Shown: positions 1 to 6,361 of the stretch, one piece after another
Numbering within the stretch: the stretch's first letter is position 1
Layout of the letters: every line of letters starts with the position of its first letter
NCBI GenBank assembly: GCA_018660965.1
Contig: JABJJH010000116.1
Location: forward strand, 1-11,242
DNA from: Rhodospirillaceae bacterium
GTDB lineage: Bacteria > Pseudomonadota > Alphaproteobacteria > UBA8366 > GCA-2717185
Reading direction: 5' to 3'
Length of the DNA: 11,242 nt
Program-made: the position numbers and the translations under genes
The notes under the pieces: generated by a model
What the model was told of the DNA's origin: nothing
What the model saw: only the letters and a program-made list of their open reading frames with translations
Database searches by the model: none

Positions 1-22
1 AAGTATCCTCATCATCCCGCCA

Positions 23-1384
23 ATGCACGCGACGCCAGGCCTGATTATCGCCGCACCCGCCAGCGGCGGCGGCAAGACCATCGTCACGCTGTCGTTGTTG
101 CGCGCGTTCGCGCGGGCGGGTGTCCGCGTCGCGTCGGCCAAGATTGGCCCCGACTACATCGACCCGGCCTATCACCACGCCGCCAGCGGCGCGCCGTGTC
201 TGAACCTCGATAGCTGGGCGATGCGGCCCGACGCTTTTGCCGCCCTAGTGCGTCAATTGTCGGACAACGCCGCGCTTATCCTGTGCGAAGGCGTCATGGG
301 CCTGTTCGACGGAGCCCAGCAAAACCCGGGCGCCCAAACCAGCAACGGATCCACCGCCGATGTGGCGGCGCGCACCGGTTGGCCCGTCGTGCTGGTGGTC
401 GATGCGCGCGGCCAGGCCCAATCATCAGCCGCCCTGATCGAAGGGTTTGTCCGACACCGGCGCGACATCAACGTGACCGGGGTTATTTTCAACCGGGTCG
501 GCGGTGACCGGCACGCCCTCATGCTGCGCGACGCCGCCGCGCGAACCGGCGTCGCCGTGCTGGGCTGCCTGCCGCGCAATCCGGCGTTGATCCTGCCGGA
601 ACGCCATCTTGGGCTGGTGCAGGCGGGCGAACACAATTCGCTGGACGCCTTTCTGGACGGCGCCGCGCACATCGCCGCCGACGCCCTTGATCTGGACGCG
701 CTTCGCGCCCTCGCCCGCCCTGCGAACGGTTTAGCGCCCGCCCTCTCCCCAAACATACAGGGACCGGGGCTGGCGCCGCTGGGCCAGACCATCGCCATCG
801 CGCGTGACGACGCCTTCGCCTTCGCCTACCCCGCCCTGCTGGACCGGTGGCGCGCGATGGGCGCCGACTTGCACTTCTTTTCCCCGCTTGGCGATGAAGC
901 GCCCGTTGCGGGCGCCGACGCCGTCTACCTGCCCGGCGGTTACCCGGAATTGCACGCGGGTCGATTGGCGGGTAATGAGGGATTCTTGAGTGGATTACGC
1001 CAGGCGGCGGCGGGCGGCGCGGCGGTTTATGGCGAGTGTGGCGGTTACATGGTGCTTGGCGAAACCCTGACCGGCGCGGACGGCGCCGTCCATCGCATGG
1101 GCGGATTGTTGCCGCTTCGCACCTCTTTCGCCGAACCGAAGCTGCATCTGGGCTACCGGCACGCCGAAACCCTGGCGGCGACACCGCTGGGCCAACCCGG
1201 CGCGGGCTTTACCGGGCATGAATTTCATTATGCGACTATCGTTGAGGAGGGTCCCGGCCCGGCGTTGTTCCGGGTCGCCAACGCGTCCGGCGGCGGGATT
1301 GCCGATGCCGGGCTGGCGATCGGAACGGTCGCCGGATCGTTCGTTCATTTGATAGACCATACGGTGGAAGAGGCGCCCGCATGA
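23..1384 (+). CDS. cobB: cobyrinic (hydrogenobyrinic) acid a,c-diamide synthase
   Basis: This cytoplasmic enzyme uses ATP and glutamine to amidate the a and c side chains of (hydrogeno)byrinic acid in cobalamin synthesis. The 453 residues match the usual CobB/CbiA length of about 430-460. The N-terminal dethiobiotin-synthetase-like ATPase half has a P-loop, ASGGGKT (residues 13-19), and the family motif KIGPDYIDPAYH (40-51). The C-terminal glutamine amidotransferase half has LPGGYPELH (303-311), the nucleophile C339 in YGECGGYM, GHEFHY (398-403) and a late histidine, H442. The ATG at 23 puts the P-loop at the expected distance, although no Shine-Dalgarno is visible in the 22 bases before it. 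The stop overlaps the next start as ATGA (1381-1384), so the next gene is probably translationally coupled. Which corrin pathway (aerobic CobB or anaerobic CbiA) cannot be read from this gene alone; the alphaproteobacterial context favours CobB. Confidence 0.95.
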   Translation: MHATPGLIIAAPASGGGKTIVTLSLLRAFARAGVRVASAKIGPDYIDPAYHHAASGAPCLNLDSWAMRPDAFAALVRQLSDNAALILCEGVMGLFDGAQQNPGAQTSNGSTADVAARTGWPVVLVVDARGQAQSSAALIEGFVRHRRDINVTGVIFNRVGGDRHALMLRDAAARTGVAVLGCLPRNPALILPERHLGLVQAGEHNSLDAFLDGAAHIAADALDLDALRALARPANGLAPALSPNIQGPGLAPLGQTIAIARDDAFAFAYPALLDRWRAMGADLHFFSPLGDEAPVAGADAVYLPGGYPELHAGRLAGNEGFLSGLRQAAAGGAAVYGECGGYMVLGETLTGADGAVHRMGGLLPLRTSFAEPKLHLGYRHAETLAATPLGQPGAGFTGHEFHYATIVEEGPGPALFRVANASGGGIADAGLAIGTVAGSFVHLIDHTVEEAPA

Positions 1385-1851
1385 CCGACGCCGCGCCTTT
1401 CTGGAAGACAAAATCGTTGCGGCAAATGTCGGTCGCCGAATGGGAATCGCTCTGCGACGGATGCGGGCAGTGCTGCCTGCACAAGCTGGAAGACGCAGAC
1501 ACTGGTGAAATCGCGCTCACCAATGTCGGCTGCCGGTATCTGGACCCGGACACCTGCCAGTGCCAGGACTACGCCAACCGCAAGCAAAACGTACCCGATT
1601 GCGTGCAGTTGACGCCGGGCAAGGCCGCGATGCTGCGGTGGTTGCCGCAAACCTGCGCCTACCGGTTGATCGCCCAGGGCAACGATTTGTACGACTGGCA
1701 TCCACTGGTGTCCGGAGACCCCAACACCGTCCATGAGTCCGGCGTTTCCATTCGCGGCGACGTGCTGAGCGAAGACGATGTCGAAGATCTTGAACAACAC
1801 GTCGTCGACTGGATGAACAACGGCGCCAATCCTTTCCGGCGGCGGCGATGA
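1381..1851 (+). CDS. YcgN/UPF0260 family cysteine-cluster protein
   Basis: This 156-residue protein is of the UPF0260/YcgN type, within the wider YkgJ-like group of putative zinc- or iron-sulfur-binding proteins. No reaction is established for the family. It is recognised by the N-terminal cluster LCDGCGQCC, with C25, C28, C31 and C32, and by a second set at C51, C59, C61, C74 and C92. Nine cysteines in a small soluble protein strongly suggest metal binding. Length fits the family (about 150). There is no signal peptide or membrane segment. The ATG at 1381 overlaps the cobB stop by 4 bases, and the stop overlaps the next start in the same way (1848-1851), so the three genes form one translationally coupled unit. 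The family assignment is firm; the function is unknown. Confidence 0.9.
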   Translation: MTDAAPFWKTKSLRQMSVAEWESLCDGCGQCCLHKLEDADTGEIALTNVGCRYLDPDTCQCQDYANRKQNVPDCVQLTPGKAAMLRWLPQTCAYRLIAQGNDLYDWHPLVSGDPNTVHESGVSIRGDVLSEDDVEDLEQHVVDWMNNGANPFRRRR

Positions 1852-2549
1852 CAACCGGGCCCACGAAACAGATCTCCATAAAGGGCCGCACCATCGCGCT
1901 CGCCATTCGGCGCAGCCCCAGGGCGCGACGGATGGCGCTGCGCGTTGATTCTTCACTCGGCGGCGCCGAGCTCATCCTGCCGCCGCGCGTTTCCGAATCC
2001 GAGGGCCTCGCCTTCGCCGCGAGCCGCGGCGCCTGGCTGTTGGACAAGCTCGATCAACTGCCGCCGCGAACGCCGTTTTGCAACGGCGCCGTCATCCCCG
2101 TACAAGGCGACGACATCGTGATCCGGCATGCGCCGGGAACCACGCGCACCGCCCGCTTCGAAGACGGCGCGCTGATTGTGGGCGGCGGAGACAACCATCT
2201 GGCGCGGCGGGTGCGGGACTGGCTAAAGCGCGAAGCGCGCCGAACGATCACGCCGCTGGCCTGGGAAAAAGCCGGGATCATCGGACGGAAGCCGGACCGA
2301 ATCTCCATCCGCGACCAGCGCAGCCGCTGGGGCAGTTGTTCGAGAACCGGCGGCCTGTCCTTCAACTGGCGTCTTATTCTGGCCCCGCCCCCGGTGCTGG
2401 ATTACGTCGTCGCGCATGAAGCGGCGCATCTGCGGGAAATGAACCATTCCGCCGCGTTCTGGTCCGTGGTCGATGAAATGACCGCTCACGCCAAAACCGG
2501 AAAACAGTGGCTGAAAACTAACGGCGCGCGCCTGCATGCCTACGGTTGA
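1848..2549 (+). CDS. YgjP-like zinc metallopeptidase (M48/SprT-related, DUF45)
   Basis: This is a predicted soluble zinc-dependent hydrolase of 233 residues. The C-terminal half has the family block RSRWGSCS (158-165), followed by the zinc motif HEAAH (190-194, with catalytic E191) and a third ligand in NHSAAFW, H200. The WGSC box plus HExxH plus downstream NHSxxFW arrangement is diagnostic of the YgjP/DUF45 group. The N-terminal 110 residues are a beta-rich region typical of these proteins and hold no recognisable catalytic motif. No signal peptide is seen. The physiological substrate is unknown. The gene starts inside the stop of the preceding cysteine-cluster gene (ATGA) and is the last of the three-gene unit. 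After it come 51 bases with a separate promoter-like sequence for irr. Confidence 0.9.
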   Translation: MTTGPTKQISIKGRTIALAIRRSPRARRMALRVDSSLGGAELILPPRVSESEGLAFAASRGAWLLDKLDQLPPRTPFCNGAVIPVQGDDIVIRHAPGTTRTARFEDGALIVGGGDNHLARRVRDWLKREARRTITPLAWEKAGIIGRKPDRISIRDQRSRWGSCSRTGGLSFNWRLILAPPPVLDYVVAHEAAHLREMNHSAAFWSVVDEMTAHAKTGKQWLKTNGARLHAYG

Positions 2550-2566
2550 TGCGACAATTATAGCGG

Positions 2567-2595
2567 TTTACAGAAATCGTCCTGAGTCCTATAGA
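2567..2595 (+). promoter_or_regulatory. candidate sigma-70 promoter of irr (leaderless)
   Basis: TTTACA (2567-2572) and TATAGA (2590-2595) are separated by exactly 17 bases. They match the -35 consensus in 5 of 6 positions and the -10 consensus in 4 of 6. A transcript from this promoter would begin about 6-7 bases past the -10, at or next to the irr ATG at 2601. The match was made by eye against the E. coli consensus. Confidence 0.5.
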
Positions 2596-2600
2596 ACCTT

Positions 2601-3011
2601 ATGACGCGAATTCGCCCCTATACTCAGGCTATCGACCGGCTGAAGGCGGCCAAGCTGCGGCCCACCCGGCAACGCATCGCCCTGGCGCGATTGCTGCTGG
2701 ACGGCGAAGATCGCCATGTGACGGCGGAACAACTGCACGCCGAAGCGCTGGACGCCAATGTCAGGGTCTCGCTGGCGACCGTGTATAACAGTCTGCACCA
2801 ATTCACCGCCGCCGGGCTGATGCGGGAAGTCGTGGTTGAAACGGGCCGGTCCTATTTCGACACCAACACATCGGACCATTACCATTTTTTCGAGGAAGAC
2901 ACGGCGACGCTGAGCGATATTCCGACCGATTCCATCGAATTAACGGCCTTGCCGCAAGCGCCCGAAGGCCGGATAATAGATCGCGTTGATATTATTGTAC
3001 GCCTGAAATAA
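2601..3011 (+). CDS. irr: Fur-family iron response regulator Irr
   Basis: This 136-residue cytoplasmic DNA-binding regulator belongs to the Irr branch of the Fur superfamily, which in Alphaproteobacteria controls iron and heme genes in response to heme. The winged helix spans about residues 10-80, with LRPTRQRIAL (19-28) and the recognition helix SLATVYNSLHQF (57-68). The Irr-specific block SYFDTNTSDHYHFF (84-97) follows. The histidine pair H93 and H95 corresponds to the HxH part of the HHH heme-binding motif known in Bradyrhizobium Irr, with Tyr in the middle. There is no cysteine in the protein, so neither the CP heme regulatory motif nor the CxxC zinc site of Fur is present. An in-frame TAG at 2592-2594 rules out an upstream start, and no Shine-Dalgarno precedes the ATG. 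The gene sits just upstream of a rubrerythrin whose leader carries an Irr-box-like palindrome. Confidence 0.92.
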   Translation: MTRIRPYTQAIDRLKAAKLRPTRQRIALARLLLDGEDRHVTAEQLHAEALDANVRVSLATVYNSLHQFTAAGLMREVVVETGRSYFDTNTSDHYHFFEEDTATLSDIPTDSIELTALPQAPEGRIIDRVDIIVRLK

Positions 3012-3039
3012 CGCATTGTTTAAGCCTGTTAGTTTTTAG

Positions 3040-3056
3040 TTTAGAATCATTTTAAT
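3040..3056 (+). promoter_or_regulatory. candidate Irr box / iron control element
   Basis: The sequence TTTAGAATCATTTTAAT matches the ICE/Irr-box consensus TTTAGAA-N3-TTCTAAA, as I recall it, in 12 of 14 defined positions. The left half is perfect and the dyad is centred on 3048. It lies four bases upstream of the -35 of the rubrerythrin promoter and 29 bases after the irr stop. It is therefore placed for Irr to control rubrerythrin and the genes behind it. Whether Irr would repress or activate from here cannot be decided from position alone. Confidence 0.55.
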
Positions 3057-3059
3057 TCA

Positions 3060-3088
3060 TTGACTTGGCGTCGATCTTCCACGATAAA
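3060..3088 (+). promoter_or_regulatory. candidate sigma-70 promoter of the rubrerythrin operon
   Basis: TTGACT (3060-3065) and GATAAA (3083-3088) are spaced by 17 bases. The -35 matches consensus in 5 of 6 positions and the -10 in 4 of 6. The expected transcription start near 3095 leaves a leader of about 120 bases before the rubrerythrin ATG, unusually long for this compact window. Confidence 0.5.
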
Positions 3089-3135
3089 TGGGTCGATGGT
3101 TTAATCGCTGTATCCGAATTTATGTCGGTGACCAG

Positions 3136-3178
3136 AGACGACAAAGACGACAAGGGAAATGCGGTGAGCGCCGTATTT
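3136..3178 (+). other. structured leader of rubrerythrin: tandem 9-mer and hairpin
   Basis: Within the predicted leader, AGACGACAA occurs twice in perfect tandem (3136-3144 and 3145-3153). Directly after comes a hairpin: AAATGCGG (3157-3164) pairs with CCGTATTT (3171-3178) over 8 bp with one G-U pair and a 6-base loop. No T-tract follows, so it is not a standard terminator. I recognise no known riboswitch here. The rest of the 203-base gap (3012-3214) holds the Irr box, the promoter and a strong Shine-Dalgarno. Confidence 0.4.
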
Positions 3179-3214
3179 GGTTAAACGTTCATAACAGAAA
3201 CCAGGAGGGATATT

Positions 3215-3634
3215 ATGTCTTTGAAAGACAGCAAGACCGAAGACAATCTGAAGGCCGCGTTCGCGGGGGAAAGCCAGGCGAATCGCCGGTATTTGTATTT
3301 CGCGCAAAAGGCCGACGTCGAAGGCTATAACGATGTCGCCGCCGTATTCCGGTCAACCGCCGAAGGCGAAACCGGCCATGCGCACGGCCATCTGGAATTC
3401 CTCGAAGAAACCGGTGATCCGGCGACAGGCAAGCCCATCGGCTCCACCGCGAATAACCTTCAAGCCGCCGTCGCGGGTGAAACGCACGAATACACCGACA
3501 TGTATCCGGGCATGGCGCGGACCGCGCGCGAGGAAGGCTTCGACGAAATCGCCGATTGGTTCGAAACCCTGGCGAAAGCCGAAAAAAGCCACGCCGGTCG
3601 TTTCCAGAAAGCATTTGATTCGCTGGACGACTAA
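3215..3634 (+). CDS. rubrerythrin-type diiron protein without rubredoxin domain
   Basis: This 139-residue protein is a ferritin-like four-helix diiron protein. Rubrerythrins reduce hydrogen peroxide at a diiron site, fed by electrons from a rubredoxin-like partner. Ligand motifs are visible in the expected order: E19 in AGESQANRRY, E52-x2-H55 in GETGH, E89 and E92 in AGETHEY, and E123-x2-H126 in EKSH. The C-terminal rubredoxin domain (two CxxC pairs) of classic rubrerythrin is absent, and the protein has no cysteine at all, so the electron donor must be another protein. A textbook AGGAGG (3203-3208) lies 6 bases before the ATG, by far the strongest ribosome site in this block. This suggests higher synthesis than the downstream Fe-S and DUF3501 proteins. 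The upstream Irr box suggests iron-dependent control. Confidence 0.93.
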   Translation: MSLKDSKTEDNLKAAFAGESQANRRYLYFAQKADVEGYNDVAAVFRSTAEGETGHAHGHLEFLEETGDPATGKPIGSTANNLQAAVAGETHEYTDMYPGMARTAREEGFDEIADWFETLAKAEKSHAGRFQKAFDSLDD

Positions 3635-3655
3635 GATCGGTTATGGTCACGTCGC

Positions 3656-3691
3656 GACGCCGCAAGCAAACGCACGAATGCTTGCGGCGTC
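3656..3691 (+). other. perfect 13-bp intergenic hairpin
   Basis: GACGCCGCAAGCA (3656-3668) is perfectly complementary to 3679-3691, with a 10-base loop. It lies 22 bases after the rubrerythrin stop and 36 bases before the next start. No run of T follows (the next bases are CGACTTGAAG), so it is not a canonical rho-independent terminator. It could protect the 3' end of a short rubrerythrin message or give partial termination, lowering expression of the two genes behind it. Confidence 0.65.
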
Positions 3692-3727
3692 CGACTTGAA
3701 GCCTGCTGACAGCATCACGGGGCACGC

Positions 3728-5089
3728 ATGACGGAAGGCAGCCTGGAGGCGCCGACGCGCCATTCCATTCCCTGGCGGGACGAGAGCTTTTACGACGAAG
3801 CCGACCTCGATTTGGAGCTTCGCCGCGTTTTTGACATCTGCCACGGATGCCGCCGTTGTTTTAACCTTTGCGATTCGTTCCCACGCCTGTTCGACCTGAT
3901 CGACGATTCGGACAGCGGCGAACTCGACAGCGTTGCGTCCAAAGACTTCAAACCCGTCATTGACGCCTGCACCTTATGCGACATGTGCTTCATGTCAAAA
4001 TGCCCCTATGTGCCCCCGCATGAATTCGATCTCGATTTTCCCCATCTCATGCTTCGATACCGCGCCATCGAACACCGCAAGGGCTTGACGCCATGGGCCG
4101 ACAAGCAACTGACGCAAACCGACCGTAACGGCAAGCTGGCCGCGCTCGCCGCGCCAGTGACGGCGGTTGCGAACTGGGCGTCCCGTGAAACTAACTCCCT
4201 GACGCGACCAATTATGGAAAAAGTCGCCCATATCCACCGCGACGCCGCGCTGCCCAAATTTAACAGCGACACGTTCATCAAACGCGCCGCCAAACAAACC
4301 CCCGCTATCAACCGTGACGCGCCTGGGTTTGGCCGCAAGGCTGTGCTGTACGCAACCTGTTTCGGCAATTACAACAACCCGGAAATCGGTACCGCAACCC
4401 AGGCGGTTCTGGCCCATAACGGAGTCGAAACCGAGATCGTCTATCCCGGCTGCTGCGGCATGCCTCAACTTGAACAAGGCGATATCGCCGCGGTCGCGAA
4501 GAACGCCGTCGATGTCGCCGCCGAAATGGCGCCGTGGATTGAAAAGGGTTACGACGTTATTGGCCTGGTGCCATCCTGCACCTTGATGTTGAAGTTTGAA
4601 TGGCTGCTGATTGTTCCCGACAACGACGCCGTGCGAACGCTCGCCGCCGCGACCAGGGATGTCAGTGAATACATCGTTGAAATCGCCAAAAGTGAAGGTC
4701 TCGCCGACGGCCTGGGCGCCATGGACGGCGGCGTCACGGTCCACATCGCCTGTCACGCGCGGGCCCAGAATATGGGCCAGAAAGCCGCCGAGTTACTGCG
4801 CCTGTTACCCGATACCGACATCCAGGTCATCGAGCGCTGTTCCGGCCATGGCGGGTCTTGGGGTGTCATGAAGAATAATTTCGACGTTGCGTTGAAAGTC
4901 GGCAAACCGGTGGCGCGACAGGTCGTCAAGGCCACGAATAAAAACGTCGTTTCCGAATGCCCACTGGCCGGATTGCACATCGGTCAGGGCGTCGAGCGTT
5001 TGCCCGACGCGCCCAAAACGCCCAACGACATCAACGTCGCGTCGCATCCCATCGTTCTGTTCGCCGAGGCCTATGGCCTCACGTTTTAA
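3728..5089 (+). CDS. heterodisulfide reductase/GlpC-like Fe-S oxidoreductase
   Basis: This 453-residue soluble iron-sulfur protein has an N-terminal pair of [4Fe-4S] motifs: C38-x2-C41-x2-C44-x3-C48 and C81-x2-C84-x2-C87-x4-C92. Two CCG-type halves as in GlpC and HdrB follow: C211, C242-C243 and C284 (PGCCGMP, PSCTLMLK), then C342, C371 and C411. The second half reads RCSGHGGSWG, so the usual CC pair is CS. The start is supported by the conserved-looking run up to RVFDICHGCRRC at about residue 33-44. Ribosome-site quality is poor (CGGGG at best). No flavin or membrane domain is present, so it probably passes electrons between soluble partners. Lying between a donor-less rubrerythrin and DUF3501, it is a candidate electron carrier for the rubrerythrin; that role is inference. 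I know this gene order from other proteobacteria but know no assigned biochemical function. Confidence 0.88.
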   Translation: MTEGSLEAPTRHSIPWRDESFYDEADLDLELRRVFDICHGCRRCFNLCDSFPRLFDLIDDSDSGELDSVASKDFKPVIDACTLCDMCFMSKCPYVPPHEFDLDFPHLMLRYRAIEHRKGLTPWADKQLTQTDRNGKLAALAAPVTAVANWASRETNSLTRPIMEKVAHIHRDAALPKFNSDTFIKRAAKQTPAINRDAPGFGRKAVLYATCFGNYNNPEIGTATQAVLAHNGVETEIVYPGCCGMPQLEQGDIAAVAKNAVDVAAEMAPWIEKGYDVIGLVPSCTLMLKFEWLLIVPDNDAVRTLAAATRDVSEYIVEIAKSEGLADGLGAMDGGVTVHIACHARAQNMGQKAAELLRLLPDTDIQVIERCSGHGGSWGVMKNNFDVALKVGKPVARQVVKATNKNVVSECPLAGLHIGQGVERLPDAPKTPNDINVASHPIVLFAEAYGLTF

Positions 5090-5119
5090 ACGCCTCGCCT
5101 ATTCTCAGAAAAGCAGACC

Positions 5120-5716
5120 ATGCCCGCCAAAACCGAAATTACCCGAAACGACATCCTGGACACCGCCGCCTTCGCCGCGATCCGCAAGGATAAGCGGCGC
5201 GAAATGAGCGCGATCAAAGCCAACCGGCGCATTGAGATTGGGCCCGTCGCGACAAGTTATTTCGAATCGTTCGACACCATGTGGTGGCAAGTGCAGGAAA
5301 TGCTTTACATTGAAAAGGGCGGTGACGCTCAAATTGATGATGAATTGGCCGCGTATAATCCCCTGGTGCCCAAGGGCCGGGAACTTGTGTGCACGGTGAT
5401 GTTTGAAATTGACGATGAGAAACGCCGCAGCGCATTCCTCGCCCGCCTTGGCGGCGTCGAGGACACCATGTTTATTCGCATCGGAGAGTCGGAGATTCAT
5501 GGCGTTCCCGAAGTCGATGTGGACCGCACGACCGCCGACGGCAAGGCGTCATCGGTCCAGTTCATCCACTTCCCATTCACCGCCGAACAGATGACATTGT
5601 TCCGCGCGCCCTGCGCCCAGGTGCTCATCGGCTTTTCGCACCGCGCTTATGGCCACTTGGCGGTCATGCCGGACAACGCCCGCCAATCCTTGTCTGAAGA
5701 TTTTATAGACCCTTAA
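5120..5716 (+). CDS. DUF3501 family protein
   Basis: This is a 198-residue protein of unknown function. I assign it to DUF3501 from its overall pattern: a basic N-terminal stretch, RKDKRREMSAIKANRRIEIG (22-41), then a phenylalanine/glutamate region, FESFDTMWWQVQEMLYIEKG (48-67). Next come YNPLVPKGRELVCTVMFEID (79-98), a beta-rich middle and a C-terminal HRAYGH (174-179). Members are typically about 195 residues and occur beside rubrerythrin and the GlpC-like Fe-S protein, as here. There are two isolated cysteines (C91, C165) and no metal-binding cluster motif, signal peptide or membrane segment. It starts 30 bases after the Fe-S gene with no clear Shine-Dalgarno, so it probably belongs to the same transcript. 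I make no functional claim beyond membership of the rubrerythrin-linked cluster. Confidence 0.82.
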   Translation: MPAKTEITRNDILDTAAFAAIRKDKRREMSAIKANRRIEIGPVATSYFESFDTMWWQVQEMLYIEKGGDAQIDDELAAYNPLVPKGRELVCTVMFEIDDEKRRSAFLARLGGVEDTMFIRIGESEIHGVPEVDVDRTTADGKASSVQFIHFPFTAEQMTLFRAPCAQVLIGFSHRAYGHLAVMPDNARQSLSEDFIDP

Positions 5717-5798
5717 TTTCGGTTCCCCGTCGCCCTTTTCGCGCGTACCATTAATTCGACGACAGCTTTCGTATGGATGCGTCAGGGAGGGAACGGCA

Positions 5799-6337
5799 AT
5801 GCAAAGAGCATTCACGATTAACCGGGTCGGGCATGTCGGCATTTATGTCGCCGACATGGACCGGTCCATCGAATGGTACAGCGACGTGCTTGGGTTAACG
5901 CTGACGGGGCGCTGGACCGTACCGGACGGCGAAATGGCTTTCATGCGCTTCACCGAGGATCATCACAATATCGTTTTTGCTCCAACCCCTATTCCGTTGG
6001 GCCGGAAGACAAAAAGGGTTTCAACGCCTTGCAACACATCGCCATGGAGATGGAGAGTCGGGATGAATGGTTGAAGGCGCTGGCCGAACTGCAACGTAGG
6101 GGCGTTAAAATTATTCGTGGCCCTCTCGTACATGGGTTTGAAGGTGGAACGGGCCCCGGCACCCTGCCGGGAGGCAGCGGCAGCCGGTCTTTTTATTTTG
6201 AGGATCTGGACGGCAACACGCTGGAACTTTTCGCCGACGGCATGAAGGTGCCCGATGGGCAACCGTTTCCAACCCCCGATTACAAAGATTTGGTTGACCG
6301 TGTGGTGGAGGAACGGGCGGCGATAGCAGCCGAATAA
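5799..6337 (+). pseudogene. VOC-fold (glyoxalase/dioxygenase-like) gene split by frameshift
   Basis: The start lies behind a good ribosome site (AGGGAGGG, 5784-5791). The first frame encodes RVGHVGIYVADMDRSIEWY and continues to about 6000, a typical first VOC module with metal ligand H12. That frame then turns into unrelated residues and stops at 6074. The second module continues in the -1 frame as GPEDKKGFNALQHIAMEM and ends with SFYFEDLDGNTLELFADG, giving the expected later ligands (His in LQHIA, Glu in NTLELF). Restoring one G in the GGG run at 5999-6001 joins the halves as PIPLGPEDKKGF and gives 179 residues, a normal size. So this is either a recent one-base deletion or an assembly error. 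The enzyme class (glyoxalase, ring-cleavage dioxygenase, epimerase-like) cannot be chosen from the motifs. It follows the DUF3501 gene by 82 bases that hold nothing else I recognise. Confidence 0.8.
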
Positions 6338-6361
6338 TTTGGCGTTGCCCGTCAGTTACGC

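Noticed and set aside
3..44. Open + strand frame from the left edge ending in TGA at 42-44, overlapping the cobB start
   Set aside because: It could be the tail of an upstream gene, but 13 residues without any recognisable motif cannot support a call.
253..1184. Long open frames on the minus strand inside cobB
   Set aside because: They are arginine-, proline- and alanine-rich shadows of a well-supported high-GC gene and have no motifs or ribosome sites.
3088..3330. Open frame of 80 codons starting in the rubrerythrin leader
   Set aside because: It runs out of frame into rubrerythrin, has a basic low-complexity composition and no ribosome site. The leader reads better as regulatory.
5717..5798. 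A promoter or terminator between the DUF3501 and VOC genes
   Set aside because: I found no hexamer pair with proper spacing and no stable hairpin with a T-tract.
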